Shown here piece after piece: positions 32,047-42,706 of a DNA stretch of 64,000 nucleotides. The translations under genes and the position numbers were made by a program. The first letter of the stretch is position 1; each line of letters starts with the position of its first letter. Below the pieces are notes generated by a model. That model did no database searches, had not been told where the DNA came from, and saw only the letters and a program-made list of their open reading frames with translations. The stretch is from Scilla litardierei. Its lineage: Eukaryota; Streptophyta; Magnoliopsida; Asparagales; Asparagaceae. Where the stretch lies: the NCBI GenBank assembly GCA_030789695.1, contig CM061132.1, positions 150,110,597-150,174,596 on the forward strand, given 5' to 3'.

Positions 32047-32239
32047 TGTGTTTATAAATTGCAAATGTTAGATCTATCCTTAGGGGTTGGTCGGACCCAA
32101 CCCCGGGATAGTATAGATCTTGGCTATGGTTGTTAATCTTTAGAGCGTTGATTTAAAATTGTTTTAAGTCTGTTTTTTCGGTGCTTTATTTGATATCTTC
32201 GTCCGTCCGACTTAGGCCGGATGTCGAATTTATGGCCCT
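32047..32239. other. Non-coding spacer between the Helitron-like element and Tat-J gag
   Basis: No coding or repeat signal is recognised; probably degraded retroelement sequence. Confidence 0.3.
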
Positions 32240-33933
32240 AAGGACCGTGAAAACCATACAATCAGGACTCCTTTGCTTCGATCCTTACCCTTCGATGTAC
32301 CCTCCTCTGGCCTTATTTCCAGGGCGTCGACAAATTTCTTCAGATGTCCACGTTTGATCAGGGTCTCGATGTCCTTTTTCAACTGCCAGTAGTTTTTAGT
32401 GTAGTGGCCATTATCTTGATGGTATCTTCAAAATTTGAGGTAATCCCTCTTCTCGAACTTGTTTTTCAGCTTGGGAGGAGGTCAGTCGAAATATCACTTG
32501 ACCTTGGCATAACTAATCGTCGGCCTTAGAGGAGTTTAGTTTGGTGAATTTCTCTTCAGTAGCTCGGGACTAACCTTGGGGGTTCCGTTCTCGTTGTTGT
32601 CGATCTCTGGACTCCCGAGGAGATCCGTCTTGAGGTCGAGCTTCCCTTCTTGTTTCAACAAGGGGTTTGGGGGCATTTTGGTTCCGAACTGCCAATGCCT
32701 CTTCTACCATCATATATATTTCTACCCTTGTAAGAAGGTGATCTAGGCTACAAAGGGGTTTGTGGTGTAGTAATTTCATCAAATCCTCACAATGGATCCC
32801 TTTCTTGAGTGCATCAATGGTGATGTTGTCGTTGCAGCTTTCAACATTCAGCCTTTCAAGGTTAAAATGCTTAAGGAAGGCTTGCAGCGTTTCCCCTTCT
32901 TTCTGCTCCAAAGTGAGCAGATGGTCCACGCTTCACTTTATACTTCTCCCTGCCATGAACTGCTGACAGAAAGCTTGTCCTAAACTCTTGAAAGATCCGA
33001 TGCAGTGACTGGGGAGCCCATTGTACCATTACTTTGTAGCTTTGTGCAATGTTGTCTTAAAGGCTCGGCAAAGGAGGGCATCATTTGCCCTATGTATTTT
33101 CATCACGCCCATGTAATCATGGAAGTGTTCTCGAGGTCACCCAAGCCATCATATTTCTCCAGGTCGGGCATCCTGAACATGTGTAATCGTGGAGCAGAGG
33201 TGATGTTCTTCTTTAGCGGGTTGTGTTCGTTGTCCGAGCTTGACGATGGAGAATAAGGATGTTGCATACTCGCTCGACATCTGGACTTTCGACTGGTTAA
33301 GGCACTGGAGGAATCGCCTTCGTTCCCACTCGAACTGTTAAGTGAGTTTGGTGGGGGAAGGTTGTTTTCCCGATTCTTCTGATTATGTCCGGATTTGGGG
33401 AGGACTATGGATGTGATCTCTCATGCAACCACCCCTTCCAAGTTCATCATTTTTCTGAACAGGACGTCATGTGACCTTCCCATTGGCGAAGGGTCTTCAG
33501 CTTTTGGGTCCAACAGAGTAGTGCCTTCATTTTCACCATCTTGACCCTCGTCGAGATTAATGACCTCGAGACTCTGTCGAGGCGGTGGAGAAGGGGTAGT
33601 CACGGGGATGAGTTGAACCTCTGAGTTCGGTTCTTCATTCATCTGGCTTTTGGGTTTGGATAGTAGCTTCTTGGAGCTCAATCCCACATTGACGGGTTGC
33701 AGCCCTTCAGCCAACCGAGGCAGCCTACATGTTAGTTGTTCTATCACGGAAGTCAATGTCCTAATGTTGACATTGACTTCGTTGGAGAACGCATGAAATT
33801 GCTCCAATGTGATTAGTTGTGGTTCATATCCTTACTGGGAAGAAGAGATAGGGTCATCATAGAGTATGTGAGCATCTATCTCCCTGCTAGCAATTGGCCC
33901 CTCTGGCCCTTGGTTAGTGGGGTGAGTCGACAT
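32240..33933 (-). pseudogene. gag of Tat-J, Gypsy (Tat/Athila-type), broken and truncated
   Basis: On the minus strand the frame starts at the ATG at 33933-33931 (MSTHPTNQGPEGPIAS), meets a TAA near 33835, and is open again from 33807 to 33421 (a Ser/Pro/Glu-rich region). After frameshifts, 32929-32570 holds the retrotransposon gag core (MDHLLTLEQKEGETLQAFLKHF, then LLTRVEIYMMVEEALAV). The following part ends near 32240 with no protease or RT. Gag structure plus the primer-binding site point to the Tat/Athila side of Gypsy. Confidence 0.75.
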
Positions 33934-33961
33934 TGTGGATGATTGGGATGTTGACTCTGAG

Positions 33962-33980
33962 TTCCAACAGACAGCACCAA
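33962..33980 (-). other. Primer-binding site of Tat-J
   Basis: The minus strand reads TTGGTGCTGTCTGTTGGAA, close to the TTGGCGCCGTCTGTGGGAA form common in Tat-type Gypsy elements. It lies directly inside the LTR edge at 33985. Confidence 0.7.
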
Positions 33981-33984
33981 CTAT

Positions 33985-34655
33985 TGATAGGTAAATCCGT
34001 CTCACAATAAGAAGAGAGCTGACAAGGACGCCTCCGGTGACGTGGCGCTTTGTCAGTTGAAGAGTGGGAGCTAAGAAGAGGTGACCCTGGGCCGAGGAGA
34101 GCTAAGTTCGAGCTGTTAGGTGGAAGCCCAACTTAACTCCAATCTATCTTTGTTGGTTTGCAACACAGAGAAATCGTCAGGGGAGTCGGATCTGGGTTTC
34201 GACCCAAATCCACTCCGATGCTTAAGTCAGTGGATGACTAAAAGGGAGCTCGGGGTAGCTAAGTCCGACCTATTGGAAGGTCGTTCAATCACTGCCACGC
34301 CGAGCTTTGGAGGAGGAAATATACAGTGGAAGCAGATAATAGAGTGTCAGAGTACCTGAGTGTTTAGTACCTTTGGAGATTGATCCATGTCTTATCATTG
34401 CTAAGACTACTTATAGGTGAGGGCTCCTCCGAGTGTCGTTAGTGGATAACAGTCTTGCCCTTATGATGGCATTATTGTCCCTTAAAAAGATCATAACAGC
34501 CGACCATTTACTCCTCCATTACTAAACGACCAATTATTAACCGATCCCTTAATATTTGGGGGCTCAATGGGTGGGTGGGCCGTCACTTTTGACTGGGTAA
34601 GCGGTTAACCGCTCACGCAGGCATTTGGGCTGTTGGGCCAAGGTGATGCATTCAT
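33985..34655 (-). repeat. 5' LTR of Tat-J
   Basis: The inner edge is TGATAGGTAAATCC on the plus strand, next to the primer-binding site. A minus-strand TATA box CACCTATAAGTAGTC lies near 34408. The outer end is set tentatively near GGTGATGCA at about 34655; no partner LTR or duplication was found. Confidence 0.55.
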
Positions 34656-36399
34656 TTTGGTCTTATTTATTTGAATGAAATATCTTTTCACTTCTATGTG
34701 GGCCTACCCAATGTAGTAACAGAAACAAATGAATTTTTGATCAATTAAGGCTTTATTGAATTGGAAAGTTTAAGTCTTCATAGTCTCTTCCAACTACTTT
34801 GAAGTTCTAGCTATAATGTCAGTCGAATAGTTTAGTTTACATTTTGGATTTTTGTTTGCAACAAAATCTTTAATAGCTTTAATTTATTTTTTATAACTAT
34901 GTTTTATTTTTCTTTGACACTGTAAATGCAACCCCTTAACTAAAAAACATATAAACAATAACAACAGGATGTTTAAAATTTAAAATTTTAGTTTTGTCGA
35001 ATATTAATGTCTAATTTGAAACCTCAGATTATATAATTTGCAATTTGATCATATACATCTATTAAGATGCTTGAAAAGAGTCACTCTTGATGGGTTCGAG
35101 TTAAAATTGGGCTCAAATCTGATTGATATCGGACTAGACCCGAGCTAATCCTTTTCATTTTGGGTTATAATAATGTTTCTTTGGGTTAGGAAAGATAATA
35201 AATTCAGGTTGGATGGAGAGGAAAGTTAGAAGGAGATTGAAAAAGAGAAATTAAATTTTAGGTTCTGTTTGGGTTTGAGAATTGAAGGATGAAAGGAGGA
35301 TGGACATGGATGAGATTAGGGTTAGAGAAAGTGATTTATTCAAGGATGAGCAAAGCGTGGAGGTGGATGGGGTTAAGGATTTGGGTTTTGATTTGAAACC
35401 GAGATATATTAATGAGGATGAGAAAGGAAAGTGATTGGTTAGAGTTTTAGTTTGAATTTTGAAGAAGATTTCTTAAATGATAAGAAGATGCATGAGGGAG
35501 ATAGAGTGAAGACTAGGTTTGAAGGATTTTTTTTCATGTATGAAAAGAGAGGAGATGAGGAGGATATGATTAGCGATATGGTTAGGGTTAGGGATTGGAT
35601 CATTTCTTGAGAGATGAAAGGAAGAAGAAATGGATGGGATTTGGACAAGTGTTTTATAAAGATTTTTTTTCGAAGGTTAAGGAGTGAGAAGCGAAAAAGT
35701 TGTTAGAGGTGAGAGTGGTCATTACAGAGCTCAATAGAGGAAATGAGTTGAGTGAGATGGTGGAGGTTGAGAAGGAGAGGACAAAAGAGAAGAGGATGAA
35801 GAGGATGCCGAAGAAGACAAGATATGTTCTGTTAATTTTAACGGAACATACTTCAATTTTAGAAAAAAGTTAATTAATGTCTTTTAAAAAACCATTATAA
35901 TTTTTTTGGATCAAATCACAAATTATATTATTAGATAAGTATTTATGAACTAGACAAAAAAAAGAAGACCAATATATAAAGACCCATATTTTAATCAACT
36001 ATCTCATTTTTGGCTAGAAGTCCAAATAAGAACTTATAATTATCATTAAAAATCCTTTCAATCAGAAAGTATTTTCAACCTAAATAAATCATTTTTACAT
36101 TTTAAGATTTATTCCATGCAAACAAACAACCAAAATAATGATTGCAAGTGATGATTGTTTGTATTGGTGAATTCTTGGACTAACCATAGATTTGGGATTC
36201 TTATATTTTAAACTTAATAAACTCATCAACCAATCCTTATACATGTAGCTGGAACTAGGGTTTCCCCTGTACTATGGCCTCGGCAAAGATGGCGATTCGT
36301 AGGCTTTGACTGAGTTTCCTTCAGGTTTCTTTCATGGGCTTTGTGCGCTTTGGTCGCTTGTTGAACAAGTCCCTCGAGAGCCGGCCCAATGATGCAACG
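34656..36399. other. AT-rich stretch without a recognised gene; purine-biased segment
   Basis: From about 35180 to 35830 the plus strand is strongly purine-rich (runs of GGATGAG, GAAAGGAAG, GGTTAGGG) with matching pyrimidine bias on the minus strand. The rest is AT-rich. I see no open frame with family features, no RNA gene and no clear terminal repeats. Confidence 0.45.
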
Positions 36400-37893
36400 C
36401 TAAGAGATATCCAAGGTGATATTAAGTTTTAGAGTGGTGTCAGTGAGAAATTAAGACCAAGGAAAATGGAAAGGTAAGAAAGCTCAACATCCATTAGGCC
36501 CCTTCATTCGAGAAGAAGTTTAGGAATAAATAAGGGGAATGATTTCATTGCTTTTTGACATACAAGGGATTTTATAAGCGAGAGTGCTAAAAGAATTGAC
36601 TTGGTTCTATATGAGCATACACAAAGTTTTAAAATGAGATGTTTAAATTGTTGGGGTTTAAATATGGGCGCACAACGCATCAATCTCCACCATAGTATGA
36701 TATTGTCCACTTTGTGCCTTCACAAGGCCCACATGGTTTTGTTCTGGGGCTCTCCCCCAAAGGCCTCATATCAATGTAGATTCAATGCCATATTTATACC
36801 CACACATCCCCTTGTCTATCCGATGTGGGACTATATTTGATATCTCACAATCTCCACCTAAAATATAGTCTCACATAGTCAACCCTTGACTAATCAACTT
36901 GATCAATTCATCTTGATCTTCAAGCCGATCCCATTCTTGACTTGAGAGCTCACATATTCAATTCAGACTCATCTTGACTGGAAGAGGACACATGTTCATA
37001 TCAACTTCACTGTGTGGAAGAGGCACGTGAAACTCACCTGTCTGAAAAGCTCCTCGATTAATTGCTCTAGAGGATGTTGAGTGAATATCGAATAATCATC
37101 TTGCAGCCATTACTTAGAGATGTCAAAGGTGATATTAAGTTTTAGAGTTGCGTCGAGAGAAATTAATACCACGCGAAAGATAAATGTAAGAAAGCTCAAC
37201 ATCCATTAGGCCCCTTCCTTCGAGAAGAAGTTTAGTAATAAATAAGAGGAATGATTTCATTGGTTTTTGACATACAAGGGATTTTATTAGCGAGAGTGCT
37301 AAAAGAATTGACTTGGTTCTATACGAGCAGACGATACAGTTTTTAAATGAGATGTTTAAATTATTGGGGTTTAATATGGGTGCACAACTCTTCAATCTCC
37401 ACAATGTTGTGATATTGTCCACTTTGGGCCTTCACAAGGCCCGCATGATTTTTTTATCGGGCTCTCCCCAAATGGCCTCATACCAATGGAGATTCAATTC
37501 CATATTTATACCCCACACACGTGAAACTCACATGTCTGTAAGAGCCACATCATTAACCGATCAATTTCATTTTTTAACAGGTGGCGCACATCTTGCTCGA
37601 TTGAGTCGCATATTTACTGCACGAGGGACGGACGCCTTACGTGAAGTCCAAATTAATACTTGAGAGCTCAACTCCATACTTTAATACCACTTGTTGGGGT
37701 TTAAATATGGGCGCACAACTCATCAATCTCCACACTGGTATGATATTGTCCACTTTGGGCCTTTGCAAAGGCCCACAAGATTTTGTTCTCAGGCTCTCCC
37801 CAAAAGGCCTCATACCAATGTAGATTCAATTCATATTTATATCCCCCACATCCCATTGTCTAGCCGACGTGGGACTATGTTTGATATCTAACA
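36400..37893 (-). mobile_element. TRIM-like cluster: three copies of a roughly 200-bp LTR
   Basis: Three direct copies of a unit beginning TGTTGGGGTTTAAATATGG lie at 36649-36849, about 37357-37510 (truncated) and 37692-37893. Read on the minus strand a full copy is TGTTAGATATC...CCCCAACA with a TATA box (GATATAAATATG). The copy at 37692 is followed on the minus strand by AGTGGTATTAAAG, a diverged tRNA-Met primer-binding site, so these are LTRs. The 240 bp beside copies 1 and 2 (36405-36648 and 37108-37356) are also duplicates. No coding capacity. Small LTRs and tiny internal regions fit a TRIM. Confidence 0.6.
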
Positions 37894-38190
37894 TAAATTT
37901 CATATCCTTACATCTAAGAAAGAGCTGAATGATGACTCTATTTAGTAAAGAGATGGACTATATACACGTCAAAATGAGATGCACTGAGTTGATGTTTTCC
38001 ATAAATAGCAAAAAATTGCAAGAGAGATGATTAGATTAACCCAATGAAGTGAGTTTTTTTTCCATATTTGACAGAGTCACCTCTGTACACCTCAAATTGA
38101 TATGTATATAATCCATCCCATTAGTAAATATATGAAATTATTACACTCGAGTCATGCAGGGTGTACTTAGTTTTTTTAAAGAAATAAAAT
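37894..38190. other. AT-rich spacer before Copia-D
   Basis: No feature is recognised. It ends with GTTTC (38191-38195), the probable duplicated target of Copia-D. Confidence 0.4.
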
Positions 38191-38195
38191 GTTTC

Positions 38196-38308
38196 TGTTA
38201 TAAGCGGGCTTTTGTAGGCCCATTAGTGTATTGGGTATCCACCTATTATGTAACCTTACTTCTATAAATACAGGGCTACGGGGTTCTGCAGCCGCCAAGC
38301 TTATAACA
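38196..38308 (+). repeat. 5' LTR of Copia-D (113 bp)
   Basis: TGTTATAAGC...GCTTATAACA, so the termini themselves are a 10-bp inverted repeat. A TATA box TTCTATAAATACAGG lies near 38270. This is very short for a Copia LTR, leaving little room for upstream promoter sequence. Confidence 0.92.
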
Positions 38309-38321
38309 CGTTATCAGCACG
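38307..38321 (+). other. Primer-binding region of Copia-D
   Basis: CGTTATCAGCACG directly follows the LTR. The identical sequence follows the Copia-E LTR, and TATCAGCACG is a common primer-binding form in plant Copia elements; the exact tRNA is not assigned here. Confidence 0.65.
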
Positions 38322-38689
38322 ATCGTCAACTGAGCCGAACCTCTGCCGACGGACGAATCGCGACGCGAAAGGGCTTCCTTCACCGAACGTCGCTAGATCC
38401 GGAGGGTAGTATCTAGAGGTAATTTTTAATCCCTAGATCTAAACTTTTTATGCGCATGCGATTGGATCATTGTTTGGTTTGTATAAGATTGAATTTTAAT
38501 CTCAGATCTACATGATAAATCAACCTTTTAAATGATAAATCGACGTTTTTATCTCTAAAAATCAAATTTTTACGATGAAAAACGATGTTTTGAAGACTAA
38601 AAATAGATTTTTCTAATAAAAATCATGTTTTTACCGTTTTCTTACTCAAAAATTTTCAAACCCTAGAGGGGATCTTTTCTTCGCAACGC

Positions 38690-39110
38690 GGTCAGAAGCC
38701 ACGATCGCACGAAACCCCCCTAGCGATCTCCCCGTCGCCAGAAGCGGCGTCGTGCCGCTGCCGCTCCGGCGGCAGCCCGGGCCGTCGCCTGTAGCGGCGG
38801 CCCAGGCCACCGCCTGCCGCGACGGACAGAGCCGCCGCCTGCAACGGCGGCCGCGGTCGCTGTCGCCGCCTGCTGCGGCGGACAGATCCTTCACCTGCAG
38901 CGGCGGCCAGCGATGATGCCGCCTGTAGCGACGGCCGTTCGATGCCGCCACCTGCAGTGGCGGACAGCACCTCGGCCAGCGCTTCTGCCGCCTGCAGCGT
39001 CAGCCACCGCCGCCAAACCACCAGAGCGGCAGCGACGGTGTTCCCTCCGTGCGCATGAACGAAACCCTAGCCGCCAGAAGCGGCAACCCACGCGACGGAA
39101 ACCCTAGTCG
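38690..39110 (+). repeat. GC-rich hairpin block in the Copia-D leader
   Basis: About eight to ten units of the form GCCGCC-TGCAGC-GGCGGC, each able to fold into a short GC hairpin, joined by linkers such as CGGACAG. Surrounding leader is AT-rich. It occupies the same leader position as the CCCCC-GTC-GGGGG block in Copia-E, and the linkers (GACAGAG) are similar. Open frames through it are by-products of composition. Confidence 0.8.
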
Positions 39111-40374
39111 GTTGCACAGGATTGCACCGCAGATCACCTCCGTAAACCCTAATTAGGGGGTTTCCACAAAGAATTTGTTTTCACAAATTATTTTCAGATT
39201 TAATTAAGTTTTTTCTTCGTTAAAATCTAATTAATGACCTGCTTTATAAATCATCGCATTTTTTGGATTATTTGATTATTACACGTTTAATAATTAGGCA
39301 GATCCTGTGACAGCTCAGCCGTTTGTTAACTAACCTAACAGTGTATGACGTTGTCCAGTGGTCCAATAATTATTAAACGAAATTTTTTCATTTCCATTAT
39401 AAATTACCTATGATGATTAATTGCCTGTGATGATTAATTGTCTGCGCTGAAATTAAATGCCTGCTGCATTTCTCTGCGATGGGATGTTGCATATTTTTAT
39501 TGCCTCTAGCATAAATTTACGCTTAAACACTATAAATGCATGTGTAGGAAATTATATGCCTGCAGTATATTTAATGTTCTATGTTAAACATTTTATTTAG
39601 CATGCTAAAATCTCTATGATATATTTTTAATGCATGTAGCATAAATATATGTCTGAGATGAAATTATTTATATACCTGCAGAATATAAATAACATGTGTA
39701 TGTGTTTCAATTCATGTTAGCTGAGTATACATTCTTAAGCTCACATGCTTGATTTATTTGCAATGATAATTTAGTTTCTTTCAACTATTTTATTGAGCAT
39801 AACTTTTTAGCTTACAAGCTTCATATTATGTGTATGATAAATCATTAATTGTTGCATTTTTCACTCTTATATGATCATCCCATGCTCATGCTCATGATAT
39901 GACGATATTTTATGACAACAAACCAATCATGATTTCAAAAAGTTTAACATCGTATCCACTTTGACAAAATGAACCTGAAGTTCAAAATCAACTTAAAAGT
40001 AAACACCCTTTCACCCCAATAAAATAAAAATTATCAAATACGATGGATTATGCGAAAACTATTTATGTGATTTCTTTTAGAGATACGCATTTTGCGGTAA
40101 AATTGTAACGACTACTTTTCATGTATCTGGATTTATTATATAATATAATATGTGTTTTGGTGGATTTTCTCCTCATGTGTGGTTTTCGTCTCCGTAGCTT
40201 TCATTTTCGATCGATTCGTCGTATTTTCTCGTTTCTTCCTTAGGATCGTCGATTTCGAAGTACGTCATTCGTGACGGGCTTTATAACGGTCATATCTAAC
40301 TATTAGATCAAGCCTAGGAGTCTTAGAAATCGATCCCGGGGCCCCGCGCTCCGTATCGGAACTTTTTGTGCTCA

Positions 40375-40790
40375 CTAGCCGGGATAAGAAGGGGCACCGA
40401 CCTACTAGATGACGATCCAGTCGGTCGGCAGTCCTTCTTGGACCGACTAGTTGGCTTTCTAAATTAATCAAGAGCTACTGTTTATCGTTAGTCGGTCTAA
40501 GAACGTTGGTTGACCGACTAGGTTGCAAACTAGTCGGTCAGCAATGCTTCTTGAACCGACTAACTCATCATCCTAATTTTAGTATCTATACTGTTCACTC
40601 TTAGTCGGTCTAAGAACGTTCATCGACCGACTAGATGCTAAACTAGTCGGTCAGTATTTGTTCATGGACCGACTAACTCTAAATCCTATTTTCGTTCAGG
40701 AGTTACTGTTTACACTTAGTCGGTCTGCGTTGGTCGACCGACCGACTAGTTGCCAAACTAGTCGGTCAGTGGTTGTTCTTTGACCGACTA
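40375..40790 (+). repeat. Phased dyad array in the Gypsy-C LTR (four groups of four)
   Basis: Each group is TAGTCGGTC, 14 bases, GACCGACTA, 10 bases, TAGTCGGTC, 14 bases, GACCGACTA, giving centre spacing 23-19-23. Groups start at 40375 (first copy degenerate), 40489, 40602 and 40717, about 114 bp apart. Spacers differ in sequence but not in length. The 3' LTR has the same array from about 47592 to 48007. It lies directly upstream of the TATA box. Confidence 0.92.
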
Positions 40791-41761
40791 ACCAGTGTTG
40801 AAACCCTAATTTCTGGGCAACCGCCAGCCTAGCCTATTTAAACCCATCCCAAACGTTTTCTTCTTCCTCAACACGACCCAAAACCCTAAAATCTTCCCCC
40901 TTGAGCCCCCATCTTCCTCCAAGCTTCAATCCTTCATTCCAAGCCCTAAATCCATCATCCAATCCATCCATTCACTCTATCTACCTCTCATCTTCTCCAA
41001 AATCTCACCAAATCCATCAAAATCCCCAAATCCCCCCAAACCCTAGTTTCTCCAAACTCCCCAATCTTTTCCAGATCTGATCCTAGGGTTCCCCGGAGTA
41101 TTTCTTCCGCCTCCTCTCGGTAAGAAATTGATCTACCGTTGTTTTCATAACCTATTTGTATTTTTTATGAAACCCTAATAAAATTTCATGTTGTATGTTG
41201 ATTGTTCCCCCATAACATCGATTTCCCCGTAACTTAGCATCCGTGTGACGAAGTGGTCGTCACCCCCGGTACTAGGAAAGTGAAACTTGCATCTCTTGAT
41301 TTGGGCCATGTCTTAGGCCATTTACATTGCTTTAGCGTAAAAGAGACTAGACGGTGAAAGGATAGCCGTTTAGACGCCTTTGACTTAGCTTGACAACGAA
41401 GCTTGGTCCGTCACCCTCATCATGCTTGTATGTCACGTTTACTTTCCAATTAACGGTACGCGTATTAAATGTTCATGTCATCCATGCATCCTTAACTACT
41501 ATTGCATTTTAACTGTCATGTTTAATTTAAATAAACGGTACGCGAATATCTGTTCATGTCATTGCATTTTGCCTGTCACGTTTAAATACAATTAACGGTA
41601 CGCGTATTAACTGCTCATGTCATTGCATGCTTGAATACTCATCGTGATTGCGTAGCTTTGCTACATACTTGTACTATTGTTCCGGCTAGGCACCCACCTT
41701 GCGTGGGCACAATCCTATGCCATTTACACTTTCTGGCTCGTGTACCAGAAGACGAGCTCAA

Positions 41762-41930
41762 CACAGCCTGTGGGCAATAGGGCACTCGTTGAGTGACCAC
41801 TTGTACTTGATACTTGAACACAGCCTGCGGGCAATAGGGCACTCGTTGAGTGACCCCTTGTACTTGATACTTGAACACAGCCTGCGGGCAATAGGGCACT
41901 CGTTGAGTGATCCCTTGTACCTTACTTGTT
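41762..41930 (+). repeat. 57-bp tandem repeat in the Gypsy-C LTR, three copies
   Basis: Copies starting CAGCCTG at 41764, 41821 and 41878; the third is partial at its 3' end. The same three copies lie at about 48976-49140 in the 3' LTR. The repeat lies downstream of the TATA box. Confidence 0.92.
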
Positions 41931-42571
41931 ACTCGACATTACATGTCACAACAACCACTTGCCACTTGTACTCCCCTTTACTCTACTTGTTACCACCACT
42001 TAACTTGCCATGCACCATATTTTAACTGCTAGGTTGCTAGTTTACCTTTATTCCAGTTTCCTTGCACAAGTCTTTCGACTTGCTGACATGTGCCCCTTTT
42101 CTCTTTTGGGTGACACATGTTAGAGCCCGAGCCTGAGTTACTTGCTGAGGACGTGGTGTTCACTGACGCTGAGTCAGGGCCCTCGTTGATCGAGGACTAC
42201 ATTGATACCGGGGATCAGTCTTAGTGTCTTTGTTTAGCTTCTTGGTTAGGCTGCTTAACTGTCGGTGCGTGGCACCTAGTTTGATACTCTGTTATGTTTG
42301 TGTTATTTTTGTTGGCCTTGTTCTGGGCCTTAGACTCTTTTCTGTTAGCCTGGTGGCTTTTCTGTGATGTTGAATATTTTGTGGACGAACTTGGGATTGG
42401 AAATTTATATCCGTCTCTTTATTATTATTGTTGTTGTTCCTTTTACGATTACAGGGACCTGCTTATACTAAATTGACGCTTATCGGGTTTGGGGCTTCAC
42501 AGCTCCTCTCTCGTGCGGACCTTCTCACGTCTCGCCTCCATTTTAGGGAAGCGGGGCGTGACAGGTTTTAG

Positions 42572-42580
42572 TGGTGGCCC
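42572..42580 (+). other. Damaged primer-binding site of Gypsy-C
   Basis: The sequence after the LTR reads TTTTAGTGGTGGCCC. Related chromoviruses usually have TTTTAGTGGTATCAGAGCCC here, so about six bases of the tRNA-Met site appear deleted. This reading rests on family knowledge; no intact copy is in the window. Confidence 0.5.
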
Positions 42581-42706
42581 ATGCAGGTCCCTCTGTAACT
42601 GCAATTATCAAGGATAACAATAATAATATTAGATTGTCCAACGAATGAATTCGATATCCGAGTCATAAGCTATGAGTCTGATCTGATTCGTTCTCTGTGT
42701 CACTAG

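Larger units (their letters stand above)
40104..42563 (+). repeat. 5' LTR of Gypsy-C (2460 bp)
   Basis: TGTAACGACTAC...GGGCGTGACA. From 5' to 3' it holds a dyad array (40375-40790), a TATA box CCTATTTAAACCC near 40835, a long pyrimidine-rich C/T tract after it (40855-41110), copies of AACGGTACGCG (about 41453, 41533, 41595) and a 57-bp tandem repeat (41762-41930). Confidence 0.95.

Noticed and set aside
38646..39107. Ala/Arg-rich open frames on both strands
   Set aside because: They are by-products of the GC-rich hairpin units in the Copia-D leader.
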